A DNA stretch of 64,000 nt from Nakamurella deserti. GTDB lineage: Bacteria; Actinomycetota; Actinomycetes; Mycobacteriales; Nakamurellaceae. Within the stretch, counting starts at the first letter, position 1. Every line of letters starts with the position of its first letter. The notes beneath the pieces were generated by a model that saw nothing but the letters and a program-made list of their open reading frames with translations, did no database searches and was not told where the DNA came from. Shown here piece after piece: positions 35,502 to 45,148 of the stretch. A program made the translations under genes and the position numbers. The stretch is from NCBI RefSeq assembly GCF_003260015.1, contig NZ_QCXS01000002.1, positions 806,001-870,000 of the forward strand. Direction: 5' to 3'.

Positions 35502-35507
35502 TAGACT
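35502..35507 (+). promoter_or_regulatory. Probable -10 box of rpsO
   Basis: TAGACT fits TANNNT and would give an untranslated leader of about 95 bases before the rpsO GTG. In E. coli S15 represses its own mRNA through the leader; a similar control here is only a possibility. Confidence 0.45.
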
Positions 35508-35609
35508 CAGCGGTTGGGTTCGGCTGCAGTCCGTGGCTGCCGACACCGTCCACCCCCCGGCACACGTCCGGAGCGGGACGATCACGGTACAGAAACACAA
35601 GGAGTTGGC

Positions 35610-35879
35610 GTGGCACTGACCACCGACCAGAAAAAGGGCATTCTCGCCGAGTACGGCCTGCATGACACCGACACCGGTTCGGCCGAGGCCCAGGTGGCCC
35701 TGCTGACCAAGCGGATCGCCGACCTGACGGAGCACCTGAAGGAGCACAAGCACGACCACCACACCCGTCGGGGCCTGCTGGGCCTCGTGGGTAAGCGTCG
35801 TCGCCTGCTGCGCTACCTGCAGACCGTCGACATCGCGCGATACCGCAGCCTGATCGAGCGCCTCGGCCTGCGCCGATAG
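35610..35879 (+). CDS. rpsO: 30S ribosomal protein S15
   Basis: An 89-residue S15, a primary 16S rRNA binder in the central domain of the small subunit. The GTG at 35610 follows AAGGAG at 35599-35604. The sequence is typical throughout: [40 protein letters not shown], the [20 protein letters not shown] loop that contacts rRNA, and the last helix [14 protein letters not shown] hairpin terminator follows directly. Confidence 0.98.
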   Translation: MALTTDQKKGILAEYGLHDTDTGSAEAQVALLTKRIADLTEHLKEHKHDHHTRRGLLGLVGKRRRLLRYLQTVDIARYRSLIERLGLRR

Positions 35880-35887
35880 CTCACCCG

Positions 35888-35912
35888 GCTGGGCGGCGAC
35901 CCGCCGCCCAGC
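35888..35912 (+). terminator. Hairpin terminator after rpsO
   Basis: GCTGGGCGGC at 35888-35897 pairs perfectly with GCCGCCCAGC at 35903-35912 around a five-base loop, nine bases after the rpsO stop. No T-run follows. Confidence 0.7.
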
Positions 35913-36064
35913 CGAACGCTCCCGGCCCACCGCGTGTCGCACGTCAGACCCGCGCCGGTCCTCGGTAGTGGCCCCCGGACCCCGTCCGGCGGCTTCGATC
36001 GATGATCGGCCCCGCTGACAGGCACCGGTGGACGGAGTGACTCACCGTCCCACCAAGGAGATAC

Positions 36065-38287
36065 ATGTCAGACGACACCGCTCTGAGCGCCACCGCTGTC
36101 CTGGACAACGGCGCCCACGGCACCCGCACCATCCGCTTCGAGACCGGGCGTCTCGCCCAGCAGGCCGCCGGCTCCGTCGCCGCCTACCTGGACGAGGACA
36201 CCATGCTGCTGAGCGCCACCAGCGCCGGCAAGCACCCGAAGGAGCAGTTCGACTTCTTCCCGCTCACCATCGACGTCGAGGAGCGGATGTACGCCGCGGG
36301 CCGCATCCCCGGCTCGTTCTTCCGTCGTGAGGGCCGCCCCTCCGAGGACGCCATCCTCACCTGCCGCCTCATCGACCGCCCGCTGCGTCCGTCCTTCGCC
36401 GACGGCCTGCGCAACGAGATCCAGGTCGTCATCACGGTCATGGCCCTGAACCCGGACGTGCTGTACGACGTCCTGGCCATCAACGCCGCGTCCGCGTCCA
36501 CCCAGATCGCCGGCCTGCCGTTCTCCGGCCCCGTCGCCGGTGTGCGCGTCGCCCTCATCGGCTCCCAGTGGGTCGCCTTCCCGACGCACTCGCAGCTGGA
36601 GAAGGCCGTGTTCGACATGGTCGTCGCCGGCCGGTTGGTGGGAGACGGCGACGACAGCGACATCGCCATCATGATGGTGGAGGCCGAGGCCACCGCCGAC
36701 GCCTACACCCTGATCGGCGAGGGCGCGACCGCCCCCACCGAGGAGATCGTCGCCCAGGGCCTGGAGGCGGCGAAGCCGTTCCTGCGCCAGCTGGTGCAGG
36801 CGCAGCAGGAGCTGGCCGCCCAGTCCTCCAAGGAGACCGGCGACTTCAAGCTGTTCCCGGCCTACCAGAGCGACGTCTTCGACGCCGTCAACGAGATCGT
36901 CGGTGCCTCCGTCGCCGAGGCGCAGGCCATCGCCGGCAAGCACGAGCGTGAGGCCCGGGTCGACGAGATCAAGGCCGACCTGCTGACCCAGCTCGGTGAC
37001 CGCTTCGCCGGCCGCGAGGCCGAGATCGGCAAGGCCTACCAGGCGGTCAACAAGAAGACCGTCCGCAACCGCATCATCACCGAGCAGGTCCGTATCGACG
37101 GCCGCGGCCTGTCCGACATCCGGACCCTGTCCGCCGAGGTCGGCTACTTACCGCGCGTCCACGGTTCGGCGCTGTTCGAGCGCGGCGAGACCCAGATCCT
37201 GGGTGTCACCACGCTGAACATGCTCCGTATGGAGCAGCAGCTGGACACGCTCTCCCCGGAGACGCGCAAGCGCTACATGCACAACTACAACTTCCCGCCG
37301 TACTCCACCGGTGAGACCGGCCGGGTCGGCTCGCCGAAGCGGCGCGAGATCGGCCACGGAGCGCTCGCCGAGCGCGCCCTGGTGCCGGTGCTGCCGTCGA
37401 AGCAGGAGTTCCCCTACGCGATCCGCCAGGTGTCGGAGGCGTTGGGCTCCAACGGTTCCACCTCGATGGGTTCGGTCTGTGCCTCGACGCTGTCGCTGCT
37501 CAACGCCGGTGTGCCGCTGAAGGCCCCGGTCGCCGGCATCGCCATGGGTCTGGTGTCGTCCGAGATCGACGGTGAGACCAAGTACGTCGCGCTGACCGAC
37601 ATCCTGGGAGCCGAGGACGCCTTCGGCGACATGGACTTCAAGGTCGCCGGCACCCGCCAGTTCGTCACCGCGCTGCAGCTGGACACCAAGCTCGACGGCA
37701 TCCCCTCGGATGTCCTCAAGGCCGCCCTGTCGCAGGCCAAGGACGCGCGGTTGACCATCCTCGACGTCATGAACGAGGCGATCGACGAGCCCGACGAGAT
37801 GAGCGTCCACGCGCCGCGCATCACCTCGGTCAAGATCCCGGTCGACAAGATCGGCGAGCTCATCGGGCCGAAGGGCAAGATGATCAACTCGATCACCGAG
37901 CAGACCGGCGCCGACATCGCCATCGAGGACGACGGCACCGTCTACGTCTCCGCGGCCTCGGGAGAGTCCGCGCAGGCCGCGATCGACATCATCAACTCGA
38001 TCGCGAATCCGCAGCTGCCCAAGGTCGGCGAGCGCTTCCTCGGCACCGTCGTGAAGACGACCGCCTTCGGCGCGTTCGTGTCGCTCCTTCCGGGACGTGA
38101 CGGCCTCGTGCACATCTCGAAGCTCGGCAGCGGCAAGCGGATCTCCAAGGTCGAGGACGTCGTGAACGTCGGCGACAAGCTGCAGGTCGAGATCGCCGAG
38201 ATCGACGCCCGCGGCAAAATCAGCCTCGTGCCGGTGGCCGCCGATGCGCCGGCGGCCGCCGACGCGGACGCGGTCTCGGCCAACTGA
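36065..38287 (+). CDS. pnp: Polyribonucleotide nucleotidyltransferase (PNPase)
   Basis: A 740-residue PNPase, the phosphorolytic 3'-5' exonuclease of mRNA decay; actinobacterial forms were first described as guanosine pentaphosphate synthetase (gpsI). The ATG at 36065 follows AAGGAG. Two RNase PH-like domains (about 15-160 and 345-570) flank a helical domain; conserved parts include [39 protein letters not shown] and [20 protein letters not shown]. Then a KH domain ([19 protein letters not shown]) and an S1 domain ([20 protein letters not shown]) and a short Ala/Asp tail. Confidence 0.98.
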   Translation: MSDDTALSATAVLDNGAHGTRTIRFETGRLAQQAAGSVAAYLDEDTMLLSATSAGKHPKEQFDFFPLTIDVEERMYAAGRIPGSFFRREGRPSEDAILTCRLIDRPLRPSFADGLRNEIQVVITVMALNPDVLYDVLAINAASASTQIAGLPFSGPVAGVRVALIGSQWVAFPTHSQLEKAVFDMVVAGRLVGDGDDSDIAIMMVEAEATADAYTLIGEGATAPTEEIVAQGLEAAKPFLRQLVQAQQELAAQSSKETGDFKLFPAYQSDVFDAVNEIVGASVAEAQAIAGKHEREARVDEIKADLLTQLGDRFAGREAEIGKAYQAVNKKTVRNRIITEQVRIDGRGLSDIRTLSAEVGYLPRVHGSALFERGETQILGVTTLNMLRMEQQLDTLSPETRKRYMHNYNFPPYSTGETGRVGSPKRREIGHGALAERALVPVLPSKQEFPYAIRQVSEALGSNGSTSMGSVCASTLSLLNAGVPLKAPVAGIAMGLVSSEIDGETKYVALTDILGAEDAFGDMDFKVAGTRQFVTALQLDTKLDGIPSDVLKAALSQAKDARLTILDVMNEAIDEPDEMSVHAPRITSVKIPVDKIGELIGPKGKMINSITEQTGADIAIEDDGTVYVSAASGESAQAAIDIINSIANPQLPKVGERFLGTVVKTTAFGAFVSLLPGRDGLVHISKLGSGKRISKVEDVVNVGDKLQVEIAEIDARGKISLVPVAADAPAAADADAVSAN

Positions 38288-38312
38288 GACACCCGTACCT
38301 CGTACTGACATC

Positions 38313-38384
38313 GACAACGCCACCATCGTGACGCCGCGTACCCGGACCAAGGTCCTCGAACGTTCGCCCGATGGTGGCGTTGTC
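38313..38384 (+). promoter_or_regulatory. Perfect 16-bp inverted repeat around the M16 peptidase start
   Basis: GACAACGCCACCATCG at 38313-38328 and its exact reverse complement at 38369-38384 are separated by 40 bases; inside the loop GGACC-AA-GGTCC forms a small second hairpin. The repeat begins 26 bases after the pnp stop and covers the proposed GTG start at 38328 and the first codons. In RNA this would be a long stem that could hide the GTG or be an RNase target. Confidence 0.7.
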
Positions 38385-39671
38385 ATGTTCTCGGAGGTTC
38401 CCGGCGGCCTGCGGGTGATCACCGAGAGCGTCCCCGGTTCCCGCAGCGCGTCGGTGGGGATCTGGGTCGGCGTCGGCTCGATCGACGAGACCCCCCGGCT
38501 GTCCGGGGCGTCGCACTTCCTGGAACACCTTCTCTTCAAGGGCACCTCGACCCGATCGGGCCGTGACATCTCGATCGCGGTCGACGCGGTCGGGGGCGAC
38601 CTCAACGCCTTCACCTCGCACGAGTACACCTGCTACTACGCGCACGTGCTCGCCGCCGAAGCGCAGATGGCCGTCGAGCTGGTCTGCGACGTCGTGCTGG
38701 ACGCCAGCATCGCCCGTGCGGACGTGGACGTCGAGCGGCAGGTGATCCTCGAGGAGATCGCCATGCGCGACGACGATCCCGAGGACGTCCTCAACGACAT
38801 GTTCTCTTCGACCGTCTTCACCGGTGAGCTTCTCGAGCGCCCGGTCATCGGCACCGTCGAGACCATCGAGCAACTGTCCCGCAGTCAGATCGCCGGGTAC
38901 TACCGCCGGCGCTACGAGCCGTCGCGGATGGTCGTGTCGGTGGCCGGCGGCATCCAGCACACCGACGTGCTGCGCTGGGTCCGCAAGGCCTTCGGGCCCT
39001 ACCTGTCGACCGGGACCGCGCCTGTCGCACCGCGTCTCGGTGCCGTCCGCGGGACCCCCCGGGGCGGCGCGCTGACCGTCATCGAACGCGACACGGAGCA
39101 GGCCCACCTGTGTGTCGGCGTCCGTGCCCTCGGGCGTGCCGATCCGCGCCGTCACGCGCTCGCCGTGTGGTCGACGGCCATGGGCGGCGGGATGAGTTCC
39201 CGGCTGTTCCGTGAGATCCGCGAGGAACGCGGACTCGCCTACTCCTGCTACACCTCGACCTCGGCCTACGCCGGTACCGGGTCGTTCTCCGTCTACGTCG
39301 GCTGCCAGCCCGAGAACCTCGCCGAGGCGGTCGATGTCGTCCGGCACGAACTGACCGTCGCCCGTGACGGCCTGACCGACGAGGAGATCACCCGGGCCAA
39401 GGGCCAGCTCGTCGGTTCGACCATCCTGGGCCTGGAGGACAGCGAGTCCAAGATGAGCCGGATCGGCAAGAACGAGCTGGTCCGCGGCCGCTACCGCTCC
39501 GTACAGGACGAATTGGACGCGATCACCGCGGTCACCGCCGACGAGGTCCTGGCCATCTCGCGTGACCTGCTCGCCCGCCCGGTCAGCGCCGGGCTGGTCG
39601 GCCCGTACGCCCGCGACTCGGACACGCCGGCGGCGCTGCGCGCGCTGATCGCCGGCGGGATCGGACTCTGA
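38328..39671 (+). CDS. M16-family zinc peptidase (PepR-like)
   Basis: A 447-residue peptidase of the M16B type, placed after pnp as Rv2782c (pepR) is in M. tuberculosis. The inverted zinc motif is H63-F-L-E66-H67 in SGASHFLEHLLFKGT, with the distal acidic ligand in VERQVILEEIAMRDDDPED. The C-terminal homologous half has MGGGMSSRLFREIREERGLAYS, the R/Y substrate-binding motif. The start is uncertain: GTG 38328 gives 447 residues, while ATG 38385, just after the inverted repeat, would give MFSEVPGGLRV and 428 residues. Cytoplasmic by sequence. Confidence 0.93.
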   Translation: MTPRTRTKVLERSPDGGVVMFSEVPGGLRVITESVPGSRSASVGIWVGVGSIDETPRLSGASHFLEHLLFKGTSTRSGRDISIAVDAVGGDLNAFTSHEYTCYYAHVLAAEAQMAVELVCDVVLDASIARADVDVERQVILEEIAMRDDDPEDVLNDMFSSTVFTGELLERPVIGTVETIEQLSRSQIAGYYRRRYEPSRMVVSVAGGIQHTDVLRWVRKAFGPYLSTGTAPVAPRLGAVRGTPRGGALTVIERDTEQAHLCVGVRALGRADPRRHALAVWSTAMGGGMSSRLFREIREERGLAYSCYTSTSAYAGTGSFSVYVGCQPENLAEAVDVVRHELTVARDGLTDEEITRAKGQLVGSTILGLEDSESKMSRIGKNELVRGRYRSVQDELDAITAVTADEVLAISRDLLARPVSAGLVGPYARDSDTPAALRALIAGGIGL

Positions 39672-39672
39672 C

Positions 39673-40437
39673 ATGACGACGTCGACGCCGCAGAAGGTGG
39701 GTGTGCTCGGTGCCACCGGCCGGATGGGTACCGTGACCTGCGAGACCATCGCCGCGGCCGAGGATCTCGAACTCGTCGCCGCGGTCGGCCGCGGGCCGGG
39801 ATCGCTGCAGGCGCTGGTGGACGCCGGTGCCGAGGTGGTCGTCGAGTTCACCCATCCCGACGTGGTCATGGCCAACGTCGAGTTCCTCGTCTCGCACGGG
39901 ATCTCGGTGGTCGTCGGCACGTCCGGCATCAGTGCCGACCGGCAGCGGGAGATGGCGGGCTGGCTCGACGGCCGGCCGGGGGTGGCCGTCGTCGTCGTCC
40001 CCAACTTCGCCATCGGCGCGGTGCTGGCCATGCGTTTCGCGCGCGAGGCGGCCCGGTTCTTCGCCGGGGTCGAGATCATCGAGTTGCACCACGCCGGCAA
40101 GGTCGACGCCCCCTCCGGTGCGGCCGCGGCGACCGTCCAGGGCGTCGCGGAGGCCCGCGAGGCCGCCGGCTGCGCCCCGATCCCGGACGCCACCGAGAGC
40201 GACCCGCACGGGGCCCGGGGGGCCGTCCGCGACGGGGGGGTGCACGTGCACTCGGTCCGGTTGCCCGGACTCGTGGCGCACCAGGAGGTGCTGCTGGGCA
40301 ACGAAGGCGAACTGCTGACCATCAGGCACGACTCGATGCACCGTTCGTCGTTCATGCCGGGGGTGCTGACCGCCGTCCGTGCCGCCGCCGGGCGCCCGGG
40401 CCTGACCGTCGGCCTCGAACCGTTGCTCGGCCTGTGA
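39673..40437 (+). CDS. dapB: 4-hydroxy-tetrahydrodipicolinate reductase
   Basis: A 254-residue DapB that reduces the dihydrodipicolinate precursor with NAD(P)H on the way to diaminopimelate and lysine. The nucleotide motif VGVLGATGRMG is at 9-19, VVVGTSGIS is the second conserved block, and the active-site signature ELHHAGKVDAPSG holds the catalytic His and Lys. The ATG at 39673 is one base after the M16 stop. The final GTGA overlap couples it to the TPR protein gene. The matching synthase dapA is at 51373. Confidence 0.97.
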   Translation: MTTSTPQKVGVLGATGRMGTVTCETIAAAEDLELVAAVGRGPGSLQALVDAGAEVVVEFTHPDVVMANVEFLVSHGISVVVGTSGISADRQREMAGWLDGRPGVAVVVVPNFAIGAVLAMRFAREAARFFAGVEIIELHHAGKVDAPSGAAAATVQGVAEAREAAGCAPIPDATESDPHGARGAVRDGGVHVHSVRLPGLVAHQEVLLGNEGELLTIRHDSMHRSSFMPGVLTAVRAAAGRPGLTVGLEPLLGL

Positions 40438-40880
40438 ACCCCCGCCTCGTCGTCGCGCTGCTGTCCGCGGCGCTGATCGCCTACTTCGTGCTCATCGGCG
40501 ACAAGGCACTCATCCTGTTCAAGGACGGCAGCCCGGCCACGATCGGCCTCGGCGTGGCCGCCCTGCTGATGCCGCTGATCGGCGCGATCCTGCTGTACTT
40601 CGAGTTGCGGTTCGGTTGGCGCACCCAGCAACTCGGTCGGCGCCTGGGCGACGAGGGAGGCCTGCCGGAACAGCCGGACCTGCCCACGCGGCCGTCCGGC
40701 CGGATCGACAAGGCCGCCGCCCTCCCGCATTTCGAGAAGGCACGGATCGAAGCCGAGAACGACCCGGAGAACTGGCGGGTGTGGTTCCGGCTGGCCGACG
40801 CCTACGACCTGGCCGGCGACCGCAAGCGGGCCCGCGCGGCGATGCGCACCGCGATCGAGCTCGAAGCCCGGCGCTCCTGA
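40434..40880 (+). CDS. Membrane-anchored TPR-like small protein
   Basis: A 148-residue protein whose GTG start overlaps the dapB stop. Two membrane helices (VVALLSAALIAYFVLIGD at about 5-22 and TIGLGVAALLMPLIGAILLYF at about 36-56) are followed by a cytoplasmic region with one to two TPR-like helices (WRVWFRLADAYDLAGDRKRA, RAAMRTAIELEA). The position after dapB matches the conserved membrane protein Rv2772c of mycobacteria (established synteny), whose function is unknown. Confidence 0.8.
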   Translation: MNPRLVVALLSAALIAYFVLIGDKALILFKDGSPATIGLGVAALLMPLIGAILLYFELRFGWRTQQLGRRLGDEGGLPEQPDLPTRPSGRIDKAAALPHFEKARIEAENDPENWRVWFRLADAYDLAGDRKRARAAMRTAIELEARRS

Positions 40881-40950
40881 CCGATCCGTCCGCGGCGCCC
40901 CGTTCCGGGGCCGACCTGCGGCGGCCCCGGGCCCGGCGTGACCGGCCGTC

Positions 40951-40956
40951 TACAGT
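40951..40956 (+). promoter_or_regulatory. -10 box of a leaderless promoter
   Basis: TACAGT ends six bases before the GTG at 40963 of the membrane protein gene; it supports that GTG as the start. Confidence 0.5.
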
Positions 40957-40962
40957 GCGGAC

Positions 40963-41634
40963 GTGGCCGTACCCGGATCATCCGCCGACGAGGACGACGA
41001 GCTGCCGGTCGACGTCCGGATCGCCGCCGCGCTGACCCTGACCACCGACACCCCTTCCGCGACCGCCCTCGCGCTCCTGGACGACCGCCGGATCGCCGCG
41101 CAGTGGTCGTCCGGGCTGCTCCTCGCCGGATTCGTGCTGCTCGCCGTCCTCGCGCTGCTGTCCGGCCGGGCCGACGGCACCGGACCGACGGTGCTCACCG
41201 CCGGTGCGCTCGCGGTGGCGCTCGGGGGCGGCCTGCGGCGATGGCGGATCGAACGCGCCCGGTCGCGCGCCCGGACCGCGGACGCCGCGTTGCCCCGGGC
41301 GGAGCGCCTGCTGCTGCTGGCCGGCATCCACCGCGGCCGGCAGGCCAACCGGATCCCGGTGCCGCTGCTGCGGGAACTCGCGCGGTGGCGCGCGGACGCG
41401 GCCGTCCCGGAGCTGCTGATGCTCGTCGGTGCGTCCACGGCGCTCTACCTGCCCGGGTGGCAGGACGTCCTGTCCGAGGTGTCCGGGTGGCGGATCGTCG
41501 GCGCCGTGGTCCTCGTCGGTGCGCTGGCCCTCCTGGTCGGCACCACGCTGCGGGAACGGGCGCGCTGCCGAAGGTTCCTGGCCGACTCCGCCGGCTGGGG
41601 ATCCGCCGGAGGCGACGCGGCAACCGCGATCTGA
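40963..41634 (+). CDS. Membrane protein of unknown function
   Basis: A 223-residue protein. An acidic N-terminal stretch (ADEDDELPVD) is followed by a short cytoplasmic segment and four hydrophobic helices: [49 protein letters not shown] and IVGAVVLVGALALLVGT, with a basic loop (RRWRIERARSRARTA) after the second. No family was recognised. It is convergent with the GNAT gene that ends three bases later, so the two stops nearly touch. Confidence 0.7.
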   Translation: MAVPGSSADEDDELPVDVRIAAALTLTTDTPSATALALLDDRRIAAQWSSGLLLAGFVLLAVLALLSGRADGTGPTVLTAGALAVALGGGLRRWRIERARSRARTADAALPRAERLLLLAGIHRGRQANRIPVPLLRELARWRADAAVPELLMLVGASTALYLPGWQDVLSEVSGWRIVGAVVLVGALALLVGTTLRERARCRRFLADSAGWGSAGGDAATAI

Positions 41635-41637
41635 CGG

Positions 41638-42156
41638 TCAGCCGCTGAGCTGCAGATCGAGGGTGCCCGTCCAGCGCCGCTCGGTCATCATCGCCCGCCC
41701 GGTGTCCAGAACCCGTGCGCCGCCCGACATCTCCCACCCGACGACCCCGACGAAGCGCCGGGTGGCGGTGTCGGTCTCGGGTACCCACCACTCACCGACC
41801 GACGCGCCCGCGTCCCGCAGGGCGGCGGCGGCCGTCGCCAGCAGGCGTCCGCCGTGTCCGCGACGGGCCCACGCCGGACGGACGTGGAGCACCAGGATCC
41901 GGCCCGTCGTGCGGTCGTCGGGATCGACCGCGGCGTGGACGAAGCCGACGGCCTCCGCGCCTTCCGTGGCCATCAGCACGGTCTGACTGGTGGCGTGCAG
42001 CGCCGCGGTCCACGAGGCGGCGAGCTGCGCGGCCGGGGTCTGGAGGACGTCGTCGGGCAGCAGGCCGGAGAAGGCGGTCCGCCAGACCTCGAGCTGGATC
42101 CAGGCCATCGCGAGACCGTCCCCGGCGACGGCCGGGCGGACCTGCGCCTGTGCCAT
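41638..42156 (-). CDS. GNAT-family N-acetyltransferase
   Basis: A 172-residue single-domain acetyltransferase starting at the ATG at 42156. The core includes IQLEVWRTAFSGLLPDDVL at the acceptor side, VGFVHAAVDPDD, and ILVLHVRPAWARRGHGGRLLATA, where RRGHGGRLL is the acetyl-CoA phosphate loop. A C-terminal strand region (GWEMSGGARVLDTG) follows. GNAT genes of this kind lie near dapB in mycobacteria (Rv2775). Substrate unknown. Confidence 0.85.
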   Translation of the reverse strand: MAQAQVRPAVAGDGLAMAWIQLEVWRTAFSGLLPDDVLQTPAAQLAASWTAALHATSQTVLMATEGAEAVGFVHAAVDPDDRTTGRILVLHVRPAWARRGHGGRLLATAAAALRDAGASVGEWWVPETDTATRRFVGVVGWEMSGGARVLDTGRAMMTERRWTGTLDLQLSG

Positions 42157-42361
42157 CCGTCGATGATGACATTCCGCGGCCCCGGGCCGCAGCGACCGAC
42201 CCGACGGAGGCGGTGGGCGGTTCGCGAGGTGTGGCCTGCGTCGCCTTTCTTGCTCGGTTTATCCGCTCTTGACATAGTTCACCGGGGCGACCTCCGTTCG
42301 GGGTGCGATCACGTCGTCAACAGGGTGAGACTCGACCACCCGGGTCAGCAGAGGAGCAGGC

Positions 42362-45004
42362 ATGCGGTTCGACGGCGTCGGTACATGGGTGCGGCCGAAC
42401 AGGCGGCGATTCCTGGGTACGGCGATCGCCCTGGGGGTCGGGGTGGCCCTGCCGCGGACGGCCGCTGCGGCGCCGGCCGTCGGTACCCGGATGGCCGCGG
42501 CACCGTCCGACGCGGCGACCGCCCTGCTGCCCGACGTGCCCTGGCACCTGACCGCGCGCCCCTGGCAGCCCTCCGGGCAGGACGCCTCGGGCTTCCTCGA
42601 CGTCGGTGAGTGGATCGCCCGTGAGCACGCCCGGCACCAGGCCGACGACGGCTCCATCCTGGACGCCTACTCCGGTCGCGAGCAGCAGTACCAGACGCCG
42701 TACTTCGCGGTGTCGGTGGCGATGCTGGTCACCCACGGCCGCGCGACCGACCTGCTGCCGCAGGGGATCGCGGCCATGGAGCGGGCCACCGCCGCGCTGT
42801 CGCAGGGACGCTCGCGCATCCCGGAGAACCACGGCGAGTTCTACGTGGCCGCGGTGGCCAAAGCGCTGCCGCTGTACCGGCCGCACGTGCCCGCCGCGCA
42901 GTACGACGCCTGGCGCACCCGGCTGGCCACGCCTCTGGGATCCATCCTGCAGGGACTCAGCCACAACTGGCGCACTTACGCGATGAAGGGCGAGTGGCTC
43001 CGCGCGAAGAACGGTCTGGTCGACCGGGTCCTGGCGACCGCCTGGATCGAGGCGAGCTGGCTCGGCTCGCAGCGGGCGCGCCTGCAGGGGACCCGCTGGA
43101 ACCAGTACGCGGACCGCTCCGGCACCCCGGACACCCACGTCTACGACGCGGCCGCCCGCAGCAACCTGTTCGCCCTCATCACCGAGGGGTACGACGGCCC
43201 GTCGGCGCCCGGGATGACCGCCCTGCTCGAGCGGGGTGCGCTCACCAGCCTGCTCATGCAGGAGCCGTCCGGCCAGAACCCGGCCGGCGGCCGCTCCGGC
43301 GACCACGTCTGGAACGACGTGTACTCGGGCAACGTCTTCGCCCAGATGGCCGAGCACCACCGTGAGAGCGACCCGCAGCTGGCCGGCCGCTACCGGCGGG
43401 CGGCGTTGATGAACCTGGCGAGCCTTTCCCGGTGGCGCCGTCCGGAGGGCGCCTACTCGGTCACCAAGAACCACTTCGACCCCGCGGACCGGGTCGGCTA
43501 CGCGAGCTACAGCTGGTTCCAGAACTACAACGGCAACGTGATGTTCCATTCGCTGGAGTCGTTCGAGTCGGCCGCCGCCGAGGTGGCCGCCGTCCCCGAG
43601 CAGCCGGTGCCAGCGGAGATCGGCGGCTACGCGTTCGCCACCGATCCCGCGGTGTTCGGCAGCGCCTTCGCCAACGCCGGCGGCATGCACATGCAGGCCG
43701 CGCTGGTGGGGGCCGACGAGGTGAGCTACGGCCAGTACTGGACGGTGCTCGGCGTGACCCGCTTCGGGCGGGCGGGCTGGGACGGCCGTCTCGGGCCGTC
43801 CAACGGCGTCCGGGACCCCGGGTCGGGCCGTGCGGTGAGTTTCGCCCCGAGCTTCCCGGAGAACGGGGGTTGGTCGCGGCTGGGTGAGCTCGCGGACCGT
43901 TACGAGGGCACGGCGTCGTTCGAGTTCGTGCACCCGCTGCTGGTGCGCTGGGCCATCGACTACGCGCCGGCCCGCGGCCGCTCGGGGCCGGCGTTCCGCC
44001 ACGAGTTCGTGGTGACCCCGGACGGCGTGCTGGCCACCTTGACGTCCGACACCACCGCCTTCGGGGTGACCCTGCCCGTGGTCGAGAACGACGGCCGCCC
44101 GCTGGACGTCGACTACGCCGGCGGGGTCGCGTCGACGTCCTACCCGTGGCGCACCGACGAGCAGCACTTCATCGCGACGCAGCCCGCCGCCCGCCTCGAC
44201 GCCGGCACCGCCGTGGTCCGCGGCGGCATCGGTGACGTCCGCCCGGTGCAGCTGACGGTCCCCGGCGCGACCACCGCCGAGGTGTTCGTCTACCCGCGCA
44301 GCGCCGGGGACCCGTCCGCCGCCGAGGTGCGGTCCAGCTTCACCCGGTCCGGCGACGACTTCTCGACTGTCGTGGGGCGGGTCCGCGGCACCCTCTACGT
44401 CGGGCGGACCTCGGCCGGCGGCTTCGGCACCGACCTCGACCTCGACGGTGACGGCACGCCCGACGCGCACTTCGACACGGCCTGCAACTTCGTCCTGCAA
44501 CTCGACGGCGGCACCGTGACCGCGGTGGAGGCCGACCGGCCGGTCACCGCCACCGTCCAGGGCCGGCGCATCGCGCTGCAGGCCTACGTGCCGCTCACCA
44601 TGGCGGACGCGCCGGTCACCGTCGGCGTGACCGCCACCGCCAGCAGCGCCCAGAACGGCCGGCCGGCCGCGGCCGTGCTCGACGGCGACCCGGCCACCCG
44701 GTGGTCGGCGTCCGGCCTGGACGAGACCCTGACGCTGGATCTCGGGTCGGTGCAGGCGGTGTCGGGCGTGCGGCTGGCCTTCTACCGCGGGGACGTCCGG
44801 ACCGCGACCTTCGACCTGCGCACCTCCGTGGACGGTGCGTCGTGGACGCCGGCGGGTGCCGGCCTGGTCAGCGGCGGCACCTCGACCGACGCCGAGACGT
44901 TCACCCTCGGTGGTGTGCGGGCCCGCTACGTGCGGGTGGTCAACCGGGGCAACTCGGAGAACTCCTGGATCGCCGTCACCGGCGCGGAGGTCGTCACCGC
45001 CTGA
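42362..45004 (+). CDS. Tat-exported carbohydrate-active-like protein with C-terminal discoidin (CBM32) domain
   Basis: An 880-residue protein; the ATG at 42362 follows GAGGAG. The signal RPNRRRFLGTAIALGVGVAL is a twin-arginine type with an AAAAP-like cleavage area near 37. Residues 60-400 look like a helical (alpha/alpha) barrel as in polysaccharide lyases (repeated aromatic-rich helices, HNWRTYAMKGEWLRAKNG, SYSWFQNYNGNVMFHS). Residues 400-680 look beta-rich, similar to lyase sandwich domains. DLDLDGDGTPDAHFD near 691-705 resembles a calcium loop. Residues 750-880 are an F5/8 type C domain (ATASSAQNGRPAAAVLDGDP to RYVRVVNRGNSENSW). No catalytic residues can be named, so lyase activity is inference. 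Confidence 0.75.
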   Translation: MRFDGVGTWVRPNRRRFLGTAIALGVGVALPRTAAAAPAVGTRMAAAPSDAATALLPDVPWHLTARPWQPSGQDASGFLDVGEWIAREHARHQADDGSILDAYSGREQQYQTPYFAVSVAMLVTHGRATDLLPQGIAAMERATAALSQGRSRIPENHGEFYVAAVAKALPLYRPHVPAAQYDAWRTRLATPLGSILQGLSHNWRTYAMKGEWLRAKNGLVDRVLATAWIEASWLGSQRARLQGTRWNQYADRSGTPDTHVYDAAARSNLFALITEGYDGPSAPGMTALLERGALTSLLMQEPSGQNPAGGRSGDHVWNDVYSGNVFAQMAEHHRESDPQLAGRYRRAALMNLASLSRWRRPEGAYSVTKNHFDPADRVGYASYSWFQNYNGNVMFHSLESFESAAAEVAAVPEQPVPAEIGGYAFATDPAVFGSAFANAGGMHMQAALVGADEVSYGQYWTVLGVTRFGRAGWDGRLGPSNGVRDPGSGRAVSFAPSFPENGGWSRLGELADRYEGTASFEFVHPLLVRWAIDYAPARGRSGPAFRHEFVVTPDGVLATLTSDTTAFGVTLPVVENDGRPLDVDYAGGVASTSYPWRTDEQHFIATQPAARLDAGTAVVRGGIGDVRPVQLTVPGATTAEVFVYPRSAGDPSAAEVRSSFTRSGDDFSTVVGRVRGTLYVGRTSAGGFGTDLDLDGDGTPDAHFDTACNFVLQLDGGTVTAVEADRPVTATVQGRRIALQAYVPLTMADAPVTVGVTATASSAQNGRPAAAVLDGDPATRWSASGLDETLTLDLGSVQAVSGVRLAFYRGDVRTATFDLRTSVDGASWTPAGAGLVSGGTSTDAETFTLGGVRARYVRVVNRGNSENSWIAVTGAEVVTA

Positions 45005-45148
45005 CGGGCGGCCGGGCGAACCCCGGTCCGGCCGCGGGAGCCGTCCACCCCGTCCGGGCGCGGGGACGGTCGGACCCGGTCCGCCCCGGGGGACGGTCGG
45101 ACCCGTCCGGGCGGCTCGACTGTCGGCCCCGGATGAGAGCATGCCGGG

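Noticed and set aside
32206-35616. 1136-codon minus-strand frame opposite ribF end, sppA and the beta-lactamase-fold gene.
   Set aside because: Antisense shadow; composition is Gly/Arg/Pro/Asp without domain features.
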